64,000 nucleotides of DNA from Rhodococcus aetherivorans (GTDB lineage: Bacteria; Actinomycetota; Actinomycetes; Mycobacteriales; Mycobacteriaceae): positions 1-64,000 of the forward strand of contig NZ_JAALEG010000021.1 in NCBI RefSeq assembly GCF_011058165.1, given 5' to 3'. The notes below the pieces were generated by a model that had not been told where the DNA came from, ran no database searches, and saw only the letters and a program-made list of their open reading frames with translations. This document shows positions 50,900 through 59,943 of the stretch, in pieces. Made by a program: the position numbers and the translations under genes. Every line of letters starts with the position of its first letter. Position 1 is the stretch's first letter.

Positions 50900-50917
50900 A
50901 TCGAGCCCCGGCTCGAT
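50900..50917. terminator. hairpin after the TetR gene
   Basis: ATCGAGCC (50900-50907) and its complement GGCTCGAT (50910-50917) form a short stem with a tight loop, 86 bases after the TetR stop and 80 bases before the metallophore-type operator. It may isolate the next operon from readthrough. Confidence 0.4.
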
Positions 50918-50996
50918 CGGCTGACCGGCACGAGCTGCCGGACCTTTCCTGGGCAACTGTTCTCACCAGGCCTGCAATCTTCGACACACCGGTCTT

Positions 50997-51021
50997 GCTA
51001 ACGATAACGATTATCAGTAGC
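50997..51021. promoter_or_regulatory. Zur/Fur-like dyad upstream of the ATP-grasp operon
   Basis: Inner arms GATAA (51003-51007) and TTATC (51011-51015) flank CGA, and outer arms GCTA (50997-51000) and TAGC (51018-51021) pair with two mismatched bases between. The core differs from the mycobacterial Zur core (GAAAA-CGA-TTTTC type) by one base per arm. It is the only AT-rich stretch in the region and ends 46 bases before the first start codon. Repression by a zinc- or iron-sensing Fur-family protein is inferred. Confidence 0.65.
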
Positions 51022-51067
51022 TTCTGTGGCGCTGGGTACTGCGGGAGATGCGAGCGGAAGGCCACGT

Positions 51068-52357
51068 GTGGCACACCTACTGCTGGTGGAGAGCTGGGTC
51101 GGCGCAATGGGAACGTTGCTGCCGAGAGCGATTGCCGACCTGGGAGTCGAGTTCACGTTCCTGACCCGACGGCCGGAGCACTACCCGGACACCCTGCCGG
51201 ACGGTTCCCCGCATCCGCTGCGTCTCGGTCGCGCGGTAGCGACTGCCGAGACCAACGATCCGGCTGCCGCACTCGAGGCGGCGCGGCGGATCGATGCCGA
51301 GGCAAGGATCGACGGCGTCCTCACCAGCTGCGACTACTACCTGCCGACCGCCGCGCGAATTGCCTCCGCACTCGGACTTCCCGGTCCGACACCCGAGGCG
51401 ATCGAGACCGCCTGCGACAAGGCGCGCACCCGGGCGGTGTTGGATTGCGTCGGTGTCCCGGGGCCGCGGCACACCACCGCGTCGGTCGACGACACGATCC
51501 GGCTCCGTACCGCGGCCGAGTCGGTGGGATTCCCCTTGGTGGTCAAACCCACCGATCTGTGTGCGGGAATGTTCGTGCGACGCGCGGACAGTTGGCTGGA
51601 TGTCGAGTCGGCGGTGCACGCGCTGCGGGGGTTCGAGATCAATGCGCGCGGGCAGCGGCGGAACTCGACGGTGTTGCTCGAGGAGTTCCTCACCGGCCCG
51701 GAATTCAGTGTGGAGAGCTGGATTTCGCGCGGCAAGGTCCACACGGTCGGCGTGACCGACAAGAGCTTGGGTGGGGCGTCGGGTTTCGTGGAGACCGGGC
51801 ACATGTTCCCGGCCGACCTGGCTGAGGGGGACCGCGCGAGAGTGGTGGCCGCCGCGGAGGAGGCGATCGATGCGGTGGGTCTCGATCACGGTGTGGTGCA
51901 CACCGAACTACGCCTGACCGCCGCCGGGCCGCGGATCATCGAGATCAATCCACGGCCGGCCGGCAATCAGATCACCGAGCTGATCCGGCATGTGAGCGGA
52001 GTCGACCTGCCGCGGGTGGCGGTCGAGCTCGCACTGGGACGCGAGCCGATCGTCCCGACGGTCCCGGACGAGGACCGTGACGGCGGACGGCCCTCGAGCG
52101 CAGCCGTGAGCATGCTGGTGCCGACGAGGGCGGGTGTTGTCACCGGAATCGAGGGAGTGGACACCGTCGCAGCCGATCCGTCGGTGGTCTCGGCGGCGTT
52201 CAAGGGGCCCGGTCACCGAACCACGCCGGGAATGGACAACAACAGCTACCTGGGCAGCGTCGTCGTCATCTCGCCGGAGCGGTCCGGGGCCCGCCCGCTG
52301 GCGGAGCGCCTGTTGTCGTCGATCTCCGCCACATACGGCGAGGAGCCGGCGTCATGA
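51068..52357 (+). CDS. ATP-grasp ligase
   Basis: 429 residues, carboxylate-amine ligase fold. LVESWVGAMGTLLPRAIADLG begins the pre-ATP-grasp domain; ATP-binding features are DKARTRAVLDCVGVPGP, PLVVKPTDLCAG (Lys near 160), VLLEEFLTGPEFSVES, and the metal-binding EINPRPAGNQI near residue 300. Such enzymes join amino acids through acyl phosphates. It is the first gene of a coupled operon and the probable bond-forming enzyme of the pathway. The GTG at 51068 has GGAAGG six bases upstream; a GTG at 51026 would run close to the dyad and adds non-homologous residues. Confidence 0.85.
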   Translation: MAHLLLVESWVGAMGTLLPRAIADLGVEFTFLTRRPEHYPDTLPDGSPHPLRLGRAVATAETNDPAAALEAARRIDAEARIDGVLTSCDYYLPTAARIASALGLPGPTPEAIETACDKARTRAVLDCVGVPGPRHTTASVDDTIRLRTAAESVGFPLVVKPTDLCAGMFVRRADSWLDVESAVHALRGFEINARGQRRNSTVLLEEFLTGPEFSVESWISRGKVHTVGVTDKSLGGASGFVETGHMFPADLAEGDRARVVAAAEEAIDAVGLDHGVVHTELRLTAAGPRIIEINPRPAGNQITELIRHVSGVDLPRVAVELALGREPIVPTVPDEDRDGGRPSSAAVSMLVPTRAGVVTGIEGVDTVAADPSVVSAAFKGPGHRTTPGMDNNSYLGSVVVISPERSGARPLAERLLSSISATYGEEPAS

Positions 52358-53202
52358 CCGCCGCCTCAGCGATCGGTACCGTGACGAACGGTCGCCTGGC
52401 TGCGCTTCTCGAGCGCTACCGCACCGACCCTGCCCGGCGTCCCGCGCGCGACGTGGTGGTGTCGGTTGCGTTCACCACGTCACAGGGAGTACGGCACGGC
52501 GGGCGCAGTGGCGGCTACCGCAACCAGGTGATCTCGCTGCGGGTGGGGGCTGCGACGGGCTCGTGCGCGGTCGAGCCGGGCTCGGTGGATCCGGAGATCG
52601 TGCACGCGTGCGCAGGGGTGGCGGTGGCCGATCTGCTGCACCATGCCGAGATCGCCGTGCAGATCGCCGCACTCGACGCTTACCTGACGCACCAGCGCCC
52701 GCACTCGGGTGAGCCCCGCGCAGTGACGGTGCAGCTGGATTCCGGGGATTCGCTGCAGCGCTCGCTGGCCCGGGCGCATCACGTGACCGGGCTGGTCGAC
52801 GCACCACCCGACGGGCGGGTGCTGGTGATCGGAGTGGTCAACTCGCTGCTCGTCAGCTTGCGCGAGCGCGGGCTGCGGTACGTGCCGTGTGATCTGAAGG
52901 GCGGCACCACCGAGTGGGGTGAGCCGATCGTTACCGACTTCGCCGAGCATCTCGACGAGTGTGATGCGGTGCTGGCCAGCGGAATGATGCTGGGCAACGG
53001 CACCGTCGACACCTTGTTCGCGCGGGTGGCAGGGTCCGGCCGGCGGCTTCCGGTCACGATGTTCGCCCAGAGTGGCGCCGCGGTCGCCCGGGAGTTGCTC
53101 GGATGCGGCATCGACGCACTCTCCGCCGAGCCGTACCCGTTCTTCTGGCTGACCGGGGACGCCGGCCCGATCTACCTGTACCACGGGTCGCGTGCACGAT
53201 GA
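52354..53202 (+). CDS. DUF364-like Rossmann-fold protein
   Basis: 282 residues. The second half matches the Rossmann-like DUF364 fold, a Pfam family described as putative heavy-metal chelation: RVLVIGVVNSLLVSLRERGL (about 153-172), CDAVLASGMMLGNGTVDTLF (about 203-222, the NGT motif) and LPVTMFAQSGAAVARELLGC. The N-terminal half lacks a recognised domain. It starts with an ATGA overlap of the ATP-grasp stop. It could be a metal-binding or amino-acid-modifying partner; the reaction is unknown. Confidence 0.7.
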   Translation: MTAASAIGTVTNGRLAALLERYRTDPARRPARDVVVSVAFTTSQGVRHGGRSGGYRNQVISLRVGAATGSCAVEPGSVDPEIVHACAGVAVADLLHHAEIAVQIAALDAYLTHQRPHSGEPRAVTVQLDSGDSLQRSLARAHHVTGLVDAPPDGRVLVIGVVNSLLVSLRERGLRYVPCDLKGGTTEWGEPIVTDFAEHLDECDAVLASGMMLGNGTVDTLFARVAGSGRRLPVTMFAQSGAAVARELLGCGIDALSAEPYPFFWLTGDAGPIYLYHGSRAR

Positions 53203-54272
53203 CCGTGATCGATTCGCCGGCGCGGGTGGGGAACAGCCCACTCGTGCGCATCCTCGCCCCGGTGCCGAACCCGCATCCGGGCTACTTCGCGAAGATCGAG
53301 TCGCTCGGCTTCGGTGGGCTCAAGGCGCGGTCGGCCCTGTCGATGCTGGCCGGTGCCCGGCGACGCGGGGAACTGCGTGACGGCGCGCGGATCGTCGAAT
53401 CCACCAGCGGCACTTTGGGGGTCGGGCTGGCATACGTGGCACAGCCACTCGGCCACCCCGTCACCCTGGTGGTGGACTGCGAGCTCGAACCCGCCATGCG
53501 CAATCTGCTGTGCGCGCTGGGTGCCACCTTGGAGATCGTGGGCCGTCCGCACCCGGAGGGCGGGTGGCAGCAGGCCAGGCTCGACGTCCTGCACCGGATT
53601 CTTGCCGCCGACCCGGATGCGTACTGGCCCAACCAGTACGACAATCCCGACAACGCCGTGGGCTACCACGGGCTCGCCGACGAGATCGTCGCGGGCCTGG
53701 CCGCACAGGGTATCGAGCGGGCCGAGGTGCTTGTGTGCAGTGTGGGCACCGGCGGCCACAGCAGCGGAGTGGGTCTGCGGTTGCGGCAGGTGTGGCCGGA
53801 CCTGCGGATCATCGGGGTCGATGCGGTGGGGTCGACGATCTTCGGACAGCCTGCCGCCTGCCGGGTCATGCGGGGACTGGGCAGCAGCGTGCATCCGGGC
53901 AATGTGCGATACGAGATGTTCGACGAGGTGCACTGGGTCGGCCCGCGCGAGGCCGTGCACGCCTGCCGCAGCCTGGCGCGGGACGGGTTCCACACCGGCG
54001 GCTGGTCGACGGGTGCGGTGGCCACGGTGGCCGGGTGGGCGGCCACCCGCTGGCCGGGCCCGGTGGTCACCGTCTTTCCGGACGGCCCCGACCGCTACCT
54101 GCGCACCATCTTCGACGACGACTGGTGCGCTCGGCACGGCCTGCTCGCTCCGCCGCGAACACATCCGCACGAGATCGCCGAGTGCGGTGACCCGGCGGAG
54201 TGCTGGACGCGGTGCGAATCCGTGCGGGCCCCGCACCCGTCGGCGAGGGACCGGATGGAGACGGCGCGATGA
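53199..54272 (+). CDS. cysteine-synthase-like PLP-dependent enzyme
   Basis: 357 residues, fold type II PLP family (CysK/SbnA). The Schiff-base Lys is in LGFGGLKARSALSM (about 45), the substrate loop is ESTSGTLGVGLA, and the phosphate-binding VGTGGHSSGVG is near 180. The NTG-type start of the loop is replaced by TSG. Relatives such as SbnA join O-phosphoserine and an amino donor to make diaminopropionate-type units, so a beta-substituted alanine building block is plausible. The four-base overlap with the preceding gene indicates coupling. The C-terminal 40 residues are polar. Confidence 0.85.
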   Translation: MTVIDSPARVGNSPLVRILAPVPNPHPGYFAKIESLGFGGLKARSALSMLAGARRRGELRDGARIVESTSGTLGVGLAYVAQPLGHPVTLVVDCELEPAMRNLLCALGATLEIVGRPHPEGGWQQARLDVLHRILAADPDAYWPNQYDNPDNAVGYHGLADEIVAGLAAQGIERAEVLVCSVGTGGHSSGVGLRLRQVWPDLRIIGVDAVGSTIFGQPAACRVMRGLGSSVHPGNVRYEMFDEVHWVGPREAVHACRSLARDGFHTGGWSTGAVATVAGWAATRWPGPVVTVFPDGPDRYLRTIFDDDWCARHGLLAPPRTHPHEIAECGDPAECWTRCESVRAPHPSARDRMETAR

Positions 54273-55297
54273 GCCTGACCTGGTCGGTGAGCACCCTCGC
54301 CCTGGCCCGGCCGTTCCGGATCAGCCGGGCGGTGATGGCGTCCCGCCAGGCGGTCACGGTCACCGTGACCGATCCCGAAACGGGATCGTGCGGCCGCGGC
54401 GAGGTCGTCACCTCCGTGTTCGCGGGCCTGGACGTGCACCACATCGAGACCCAGCTGCGGGCAGTCGCGGCGTACTGCGGTGCCCGAGGGATCCCCGAAA
54501 CGATTCCGGCACAGGTGCACCCGGCGGTTGCCGGCGCCGTGTGGTCCGCCGTCGCCGACTACCGGGCACGCGTGAACAGGCAGACGGTCGCTGCGCACCT
54601 CGGGTTGCCGCTGCCCGCCGAGATCCCGATCTCCCGCACCCTCGGAATCGGTGCGCCCCAGGACATGGCCGCCGAGGCCGCCGAGTTGTCCGGGTGTGGG
54701 TTCGCTCTGCTGAAGGTCAAGACCGACGCCGACCCGACCGAATCGGTACGGCGGCTGGCCGCCATCGCCGCTGCCGCTCCAGGCGTGGATCTGATCGTCG
54801 ACCCGAACGAAGCGTGGACCGCGGCCACCGCCCTGTCGGTGCTCGCCGACAGCGGTGGTCTGCCGATCGTCGCGCTCGAACAACCGCTGCCGGTGCACGA
54901 CCGCGACGGAATGCGGGAGCTGCGCAGCCGCACCGATCTTCCGCTCGTCGCGGACGAGGCCGTCCACGGCCTGGCGGACCTGGACGAGCTGACCGGCCTC
55001 GCGGACGTGGTGAACATCAAACTCGCCAAGTGCGGCGGCATCTACCGCGCCCACGCACTGGCCGCGGCGACCGGCGCGCGCGGAATGGAGGTGATGCTCG
55101 GCTGCCTGGTGTGCAGCTCGCTGGGTATCGCCCCCGCGGCGCAGCTGGCGTCCCTGGCCCGATGGTGCGACCTGGACGGGCACCTGCTGCTCGCCCGAGA
55201 CCCGTGGGCCGGCCTCGGGGGTGAAGACGGAAAGCTGCGCCCGAGCGGCCTGCCCGGACTCGGCGTGTACCGACCCGACAACGAGGAAACGCGATGA
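54269..55297 (+). CDS. enolase-superfamily dipeptide epimerase
   Basis: 342 residues. Catalytic lysines in LLKVKTD (about 149-151) and NIKLAKCGG (about 251-254), and metal ligands in VDPNEAW (Asp 177), ALEQPL (Glu 206) and VADEAVH (Asp 228), are complete, so it should be active. Relatives epimerise L-Ala-L-Glu or other dipeptides at the alpha carbon. Here it could set stereochemistry in the product made by the ATP-grasp ligase. ATGA overlap with the PLP enzyme gene; an earlier frame start at 54200 is not used. Confidence 0.88.
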   Translation: MSLTWSVSTLALARPFRISRAVMASRQAVTVTVTDPETGSCGRGEVVTSVFAGLDVHHIETQLRAVAAYCGARGIPETIPAQVHPAVAGAVWSAVADYRARVNRQTVAAHLGLPLPAEIPISRTLGIGAPQDMAAEAAELSGCGFALLKVKTDADPTESVRRLAAIAAAAPGVDLIVDPNEAWTAATALSVLADSGGLPIVALEQPLPVHDRDGMRELRSRTDLPLVADEAVHGLADLDELTGLADVVNIKLAKCGGIYRAHALAAATGARGMEVMLGCLVCSSLGIAPAAQLASLARWCDLDGHLLLARDPWAGLGGEDGKLRPSGLPGLGVYRPDNEETR

Positions 55298-56550
55298 CCG
55301 GCACCGACTCCCCGGCAGGGACATTCGCTCTGCTGCGCAGCTTCCCCCGCTCGGTACAACTGCTGGTGCTCAACCAGTACGGCGTCAACACCGGCTTCTA
55401 CATGCTGGTGCCGTACCTGTCCATGCATCTGACCGGGAACCTGGGTCTGTCCCTGACGATCACCGGCCTGGTCCTCGGGGTGCGTACCCTCAGCCAGCAG
55501 GGCTTGTTCCTGATCGGGGGCACCGCTGCCGACCGGCTCGGACCCCATCGGGTCATCATCGCCGGCTGTGCCCTGCGGTCGGTGGGCTTCGCAGTGTTCG
55601 CTGTGGGCACCAGCGTGCCGCTGCTGCTTCTCGCCTCAGTTCTGTCGGGATTGGCTGGGGCTCTGTTCAATCCGGCCGTGCGCTCCTACATCGCGGTCGC
55701 CGAACCCCGGCGCCGGGCGGAGGCATTCGCGGTCTTCAACGTCTTCGCACAGGCGGGGGCACTGTCCGGACCGCTGATCGGCAGCGCGCTGCTGACGGTG
55801 GACTTCCGTACCGTCGCCGTCGCCGCGGCGGCCGTCTTCGCCGCCCTCACCCTGGCGCAGTTGCGGTTTCTGCCCTCCCACCCGGTGGACCGCGCCGAGA
55901 CGACGGTGCTCCGCGGCTGGGGTGCGGTGCTGGCCGACCGCCGGTTCGTGCTGTTCACCGTGACCATGCTCGGGATGTTCGCCCTGCAGACGCAGATGTA
56001 CCTGGTGTATCCGGTGCTGGCCGGGCGGATCACCGACTGGAGTGGGGCAGTGGCGGTGCTGTTCCTGTCCACCACCGTCTTCGGTCTGCTCGCCCAGGTG
56101 CGGCTGACCCGATGGTTCGATCGCCACACCAGCCGGGGCACGGCCATCACGGCGGGGCTGATGTTGATGGGCGCCGCGTTCGTGGTGGCACTGCCGGTCC
56201 TGTGGGGCGAACCCTCCCACGGCGCGGGACGGATCGGGCTGACGCTGGCGCCGTTGTTGCTTTCCGCCCTGATCCTCGAAGCGGGCATCCTGATCGCGCA
56301 GCCGTTCGTGATGGAACTGATCCCGGCATACGGGGCGTCGAACATCTCCGGAACTCTGTTCGGGATGTTCTACCTGGTCTCCGGGGTGGCCGCCGCCGGC
56401 GGCAATGCGTTGATCGGGTACGGCCTCGACCTGGGCAACGGGTGGCCCGGTGCGCTGGTGTGCGTCGCCCTTGCGTGGGGTTCGGCCACCGGGATCTGGC
56501 TGTTGCACCGCCGCGGCCTGCTCGCCGACCAGGCCGGAGCGCGGACATGA
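55294..56550 (+). CDS. MFS transporter, probable exporter
   Basis: 418 residues with 12 predicted transmembrane helices and the MFS inter-helix pattern GTAADRLGPHRVIIAG between helices 2 and 3, with AVLADRRFVLF at the centre. It resembles drug-efflux and metallophore-export MFS proteins. Position between biosynthetic enzymes and a metallophore-type importer suggests export of the product, like CntE in the staphylopine system (an analogy, not a homology claim). ATGA overlap with the epimerase gene. Confidence 0.87.
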   Translation: MTGTDSPAGTFALLRSFPRSVQLLVLNQYGVNTGFYMLVPYLSMHLTGNLGLSLTITGLVLGVRTLSQQGLFLIGGTAADRLGPHRVIIAGCALRSVGFAVFAVGTSVPLLLLASVLSGLAGALFNPAVRSYIAVAEPRRRAEAFAVFNVFAQAGALSGPLIGSALLTVDFRTVAVAAAAVFAALTLAQLRFLPSHPVDRAETTVLRGWGAVLADRRFVLFTVTMLGMFALQTQMYLVYPVLAGRITDWSGAVAVLFLSTTVFGLLAQVRLTRWFDRHTSRGTAITAGLMLMGAAFVVALPVLWGEPSHGAGRIGLTLAPLLLSALILEAGILIAQPFVMELIPAYGASNISGTLFGMFYLVSGVAAAGGNALIGYGLDLGNGWPGALVCVALAWGSATGIWLLHRRGLLADQAGART

Positions 56551-57371
56551 CCACGGCTGCAGGGGCTCGGAACCTGTTGACGGACAACCCCGCTCTGTAC
56601 GAGGCACGATTCCCCGACCCCGACCACAGTGCCGCCCGGTTCGTCGACGACATTCTCGCGACCTACCTGACCTCCGACGACGCGGCGCCGCGGACACACC
56701 CGGCGACGGTGCTGGACCTGGGCTGCGGCACCGGCCGCGACCTGGGATACCTGGCCCGGCGGGGATACCGTTGCCTGGGCATCGACCAATCCCCGGCGAT
56801 GGTGCGATACGCGCAACAACAGTATCCCGGCGTGAGAGCCGCGGTCGGCGACCTGCGCACCTTCGAGGTCGACGCGAGCGTCGACGCCATCGTCTGCCTC
56901 GACAGTGCCCTGCTGTACTGCCACACCGACGCCGAGCTGGAATCGTGCCTGCGCTGCTGCCGCAGGCACCTACGTCCCGGTGGGTTGCTGATCGCCGAAA
57001 TGCGCAACGGCGCCTTCTTCCTCGGCAACCCCGAACTCCTCGACGGCCCCACCCACTCGGCCTTCTCCTGGCACGGTCACACCTGGCGGGCGGAGACCAC
57101 CCTGTGGATCGACCACGCCGCACAGCTGCTACGCCGCAGCCGGCAGTGGCAGATCCCCGAGTGCACCGAGCCCCTCGTCCAAACCTCGGCGTGGCGGCTG
57201 CTGTTTCCGCTGGAGCTGACCGGCCACCTGCAGCGCGCCGGATTCGTGGTTCGGGCACTGTTCGACACGCCCGGACCCCGCACCGAGACCGGCTGGCCGG
57301 GACGAGGAACCGATCTCGGCGGCACTGCTCTCTGCGGCGACCGGCTGCACGTGATCGCCGAGGCCGTCTGA
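56547..57371 (+). CDS. class I SAM-dependent methyltransferase
   Basis: 274 residues. Motif I is TVLDLGCGTGRDLGYLARRG (about 52-71), then LGIDQSPAMVRYA and a motif IV-like VDAIVCLDSALLYC. The C-terminal half contains the RAGFVVRALFD segment typical of small-molecule methyltransferases. It probably N- or O-methylates the product of the operon. ATGA overlap with the MFS gene; the gene ends the biosynthetic block, 56 bases before the transporter block. Confidence 0.85.
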   Translation: MTTAAGARNLLTDNPALYEARFPDPDHSAARFVDDILATYLTSDDAAPRTHPATVLDLGCGTGRDLGYLARRGYRCLGIDQSPAMVRYAQQQYPGVRAAVGDLRTFEVDASVDAIVCLDSALLYCHTDAELESCLRCCRRHLRPGGLLIAEMRNGAFFLGNPELLDGPTHSAFSWHGHTWRAETTLWIDHAAQLLRRSRQWQIPECTEPLVQTSAWRLLFPLELTGHLQRAGFVVRALFDTPGPRTETGWPGRGTDLGGTALCGDRLHVIAEAV

Positions 57372-57427
57372 TTCACCCCCACGCTCCACCCCGACCCGCT
57401 CGATCCACTGCCCGAGGAGATACCCCG

Positions 57428-58996
57428 ATGAATCCGATTCCCCTGCCACCGCTTCCGCACCTGAGCCGGCGCTCGTTCCTCGGACTCGGCGCCGCCGCCG
57501 GCGCCGTACTGCTCGGCGCATGCAGCACGAGCGGCGAGACCGCCCCCGCGGCCACCGCCGCGCCCCGGGACGGCGGCCGACTGCGAGCGGTGTTCGCCGG
57601 CGGCGGCGCACAGGAGGTGTTGGACCCGCACAAGACCAACCTGTACGCCGACGTCGCCCGCGCGAACGCGCTCTACGACAAGCTCGTCGAATACGGCGAC
57701 GACCTCGGTCCGGTACCGCGGCTCGCCACCGCCTGGCATCCGAACGCCGACGCGACCACCTGGACGGTGGAGCTGCGCCCGGCGGTCTTCCACGACGGCC
57801 GGCCGGTGCGCGCCGCCGACGTGCTGTACTCCTACCAGCGGATCCTGGACCCGACGAACGCACTGCGCCCGCGGGCCTCTCTCGAGGTGATCGACATCGC
57901 GCGCTCCCGAGCTCTCGACGACCACATGATCGAATTCGTCTGCGCCCGCCCGTGCGGGGAACTGGCGAACGTGCTGGCCGCGTTCGGCGCCTACATCATC
58001 CCGGAGGGCACCACCGACTTCAGCCGTCCGATCGGCTCCGGGCCGTTCACGTTCGTCTCGTTCGAACCGGGTCGCTCGCTCGTCACCGCGCGATTCCCCG
58101 ACTACTGGGACGGCGCCCCTCACGTGGACGAACTCGAGATCCTCACCGCTCCGGACGAGACCGCACGGATCAACGCCCTGCTCGGGGGGCAGGTCGACTA
58201 CGCCGACGACCTCGGTGTCACCTCGGCGCGCACCTACGAAACCGATGCCCGGATGCAGATCCTGCGGTCCCCGCGCAGCGCAATGTCGGCGTTCGCGATG
58301 AAGGTGGACCGGCCACCCTTCGACAACGTGGATCTGCGGCGGGCGATGTTCGCCCTCGTCGATCGCGACGAGCTGGTCACCACCGTGCTGGGGAGCACCG
58401 GTGTGGTCGGCAACGACCTGTTCGGCAAGGACTTCAAGTACTACGCCGCCGACCTGCCGCAGCGCACCATGGACCTGGACGAGGCCGAGGCCCTGATCCG
58501 CAAGGCCGGCGCCCGGAACACCACCATCGAACTGCAGACCACCGGCGCCACCAATGGATTCGTCGAGGCCGCGAACATCCTCGCCGAACAGGCCGGTCGC
58601 GCCGGACTGCGCATCGACGTCAAGGTGACGGAGGGATCGACCTATTGGACACACACCCTCGACGAGGGTGTGTTGTCGAGTTTCCGTTCCGGGGCCATGC
58701 CCATCGAAACCCACTTCGCGCAGCGGATGCTGTCGACCTCGGCGAAGAACTACACCCAGTGGCGCCGCCCCGAGTTCGACGCATTGTTCGCCACCGCCAG
58801 CGAAACCACCGACGAGAACATCCGGGCCCGCGCATATCAGCAGATGCAGTCGCAGCTCCACAGCGAGGGAGGTCTGCTGGTGTGGGGCTTCTCCGACGGC
58901 CTGCACGGGATGGCGCCGCACCTGGCGGGGATGGCCGAGAACGCGCCCAGCAACACCCTCGGGTACGCCCGCTTCGACAGGGCCTGGCTTTCGTGA
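57428..58996 (+). CDS. ABC transporter substrate-binding lipoprotein (Nik/Opp/Dpp type)
   Basis: 522 residues. A twin-arginine signal (SRRSFLGLGAAAGAVLLG) ends at the lipobox LLGAC (Cys about 34), so it is an exported lipoprotein. The mature part is an SBP_bac_5 protein with VLYSYQRILDP, GSGPFTFVSFEPGRSL and DEAEALIRKAG. This cluster C family binds peptides, nickel and metallophores (NikA, CntA). GAGGAG lies eight bases before the ATG. The downstream permeases follow with one-base or four-base overlaps. Confidence 0.9.
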   Translation: MNPIPLPPLPHLSRRSFLGLGAAAGAVLLGACSTSGETAPAATAAPRDGGRLRAVFAGGGAQEVLDPHKTNLYADVARANALYDKLVEYGDDLGPVPRLATAWHPNADATTWTVELRPAVFHDGRPVRAADVLYSYQRILDPTNALRPRASLEVIDIARSRALDDHMIEFVCARPCGELANVLAAFGAYIIPEGTTDFSRPIGSGPFTFVSFEPGRSLVTARFPDYWDGAPHVDELEILTAPDETARINALLGGQVDYADDLGVTSARTYETDARMQILRSPRSAMSAFAMKVDRPPFDNVDLRRAMFALVDRDELVTTVLGSTGVVGNDLFGKDFKYYAADLPQRTMDLDEAEALIRKAGARNTTIELQTTGATNGFVEAANILAEQAGRAGLRIDVKVTEGSTYWTHTLDEGVLSSFRSGAMPIETHFAQRMLSTSAKNYTQWRRPEFDALFATASETTDENIRARAYQQMQSQLHSEGGLLVWGFSDGLHGMAPHLAGMAENAPSNTLGYARFDRAWLS

Positions 58997-59943
58997 TGCT
59001 CGCCCGCTACGCCGGTACCCGCCTCACGGTGGGACTGGCCCAGGTGCTGGGCGTACTCGTCGTCGTCTTCTCGATCGCCTCCGCGCTGCCGGGGGACGCT
59101 GCGGTGGTGATCGCGGGCGATGACGCAGATCCGAGGCGGATTGCGCAGCTACGCGAGCTCCTCGGGCTGGACCGGCCGCTGTCCGTGCAGTTCGGGGACT
59201 GGCTGACCGGTCTGCTCGGCGGCGACCTGGGCACCTCCGTGGTATCCGGTCGCCCGGTCACCGCGATGCTGGGCTCGGCGCTGGCGCCGACGCTGACCCT
59301 CGCCGCTCTGGCGTTCGTGGTGCTCGTCCCGCTGGCACTGCTCCTCGGAGTGGTCGCCGCGGTGCGCCGCGGCCACCGGATCGACCGGGCCGTCACCGCC
59401 CTGACCGTAGCGTTCTACGCGGCACCGGAATTCGCGTTGGCGATCGTGCTGGTGGCAGTGTTCGCGGTCGGGCTGGGATGGTTCGCGCCCACCGCGGTCG
59501 GCGCCGGCGGTCCGTTGCTGATGCAACCGGAGCTGTGGGTGCTGCCCGTACTGGTGCTGGTGATCCGCCCGGTGTGCTCGCTGTCGCGGTTGGTGCGCTC
59601 GTCGCTGATTACCACCCTCGACACCGAATACATCCGGCACACCCGTCGCCTTGGTGTGCCCGTGCGCCGGGTGATCTGGCGGCATGCCCTGCCGGGCTCG
59701 CTCACCCCGGCGGCACAGCATCTCGCGCGGGTCGCCGATTGGCTGCTCGGCGGGGTCGTGGTCGTCGAGGCGGTGTTCGCGCTCGGCGGTCTCGGGCAGT
59801 TGCTAGTCAGCGCGGTCAGCAGCCGCGACATTCCGCTGTTGATGGGATTGGTGACGGTGTTCGCGGTGATCACGGTGGCGGTGAACACGGTCGCGGACAT
59901 CGCGGCGTTCCAGCTCAACCCCACGGCCGGACTGGCATCGTGA
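58996..59943 (+). CDS. ABC transporter permease, DppB/NikB type
   Basis: 315 residues, six transmembrane helices with a cytoplasmic EAA loop (YIRHTRRLGVPVRRVIWRHA, about 213-232). The N-terminus RYAGTRLTVGLAQVLGVLVVVF is the classic first helix of this family. The ATG overlaps the SBP stop by one base (TGATG). It forms the membrane channel with the next gene product. Confidence 0.92.
   Translation: MLARYAGTRLTVGLAQVLGVLVVVFSIASALPGDAAVVIAGDDADPRRIAQLRELLGLDRPLSVQFGDWLTGLLGGDLGTSVVSGRPVTAMLGSALAPTLTLAALAFVVLVPLALLLGVVAAVRRGHRIDRAVTALTVAFYAAPEFALAIVLVAVFAVGLGWFAPTAVGAGGPLLMQPELWVLPVLVLVIRPVCSLSRLVRSSLITTLDTEYIRHTRRLGVPVRRVIWRHALPGSLTPAAQHLARVADWLLGGVVVVEAVFALGGLGQLLVSAVSSRDIPLLMGLVTVFAVITVAVNTVADIAAFQLNPTAGLAS

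Noticed and set aside
51026-51067. Upstream GTG start for the ATP-grasp ligase
   Set aside because: It lies five bases after the operator dyad, has no ribosome-binding site and adds 14 residues not typical of the family; the GTG at 51068 has GGAAGG at six bases.
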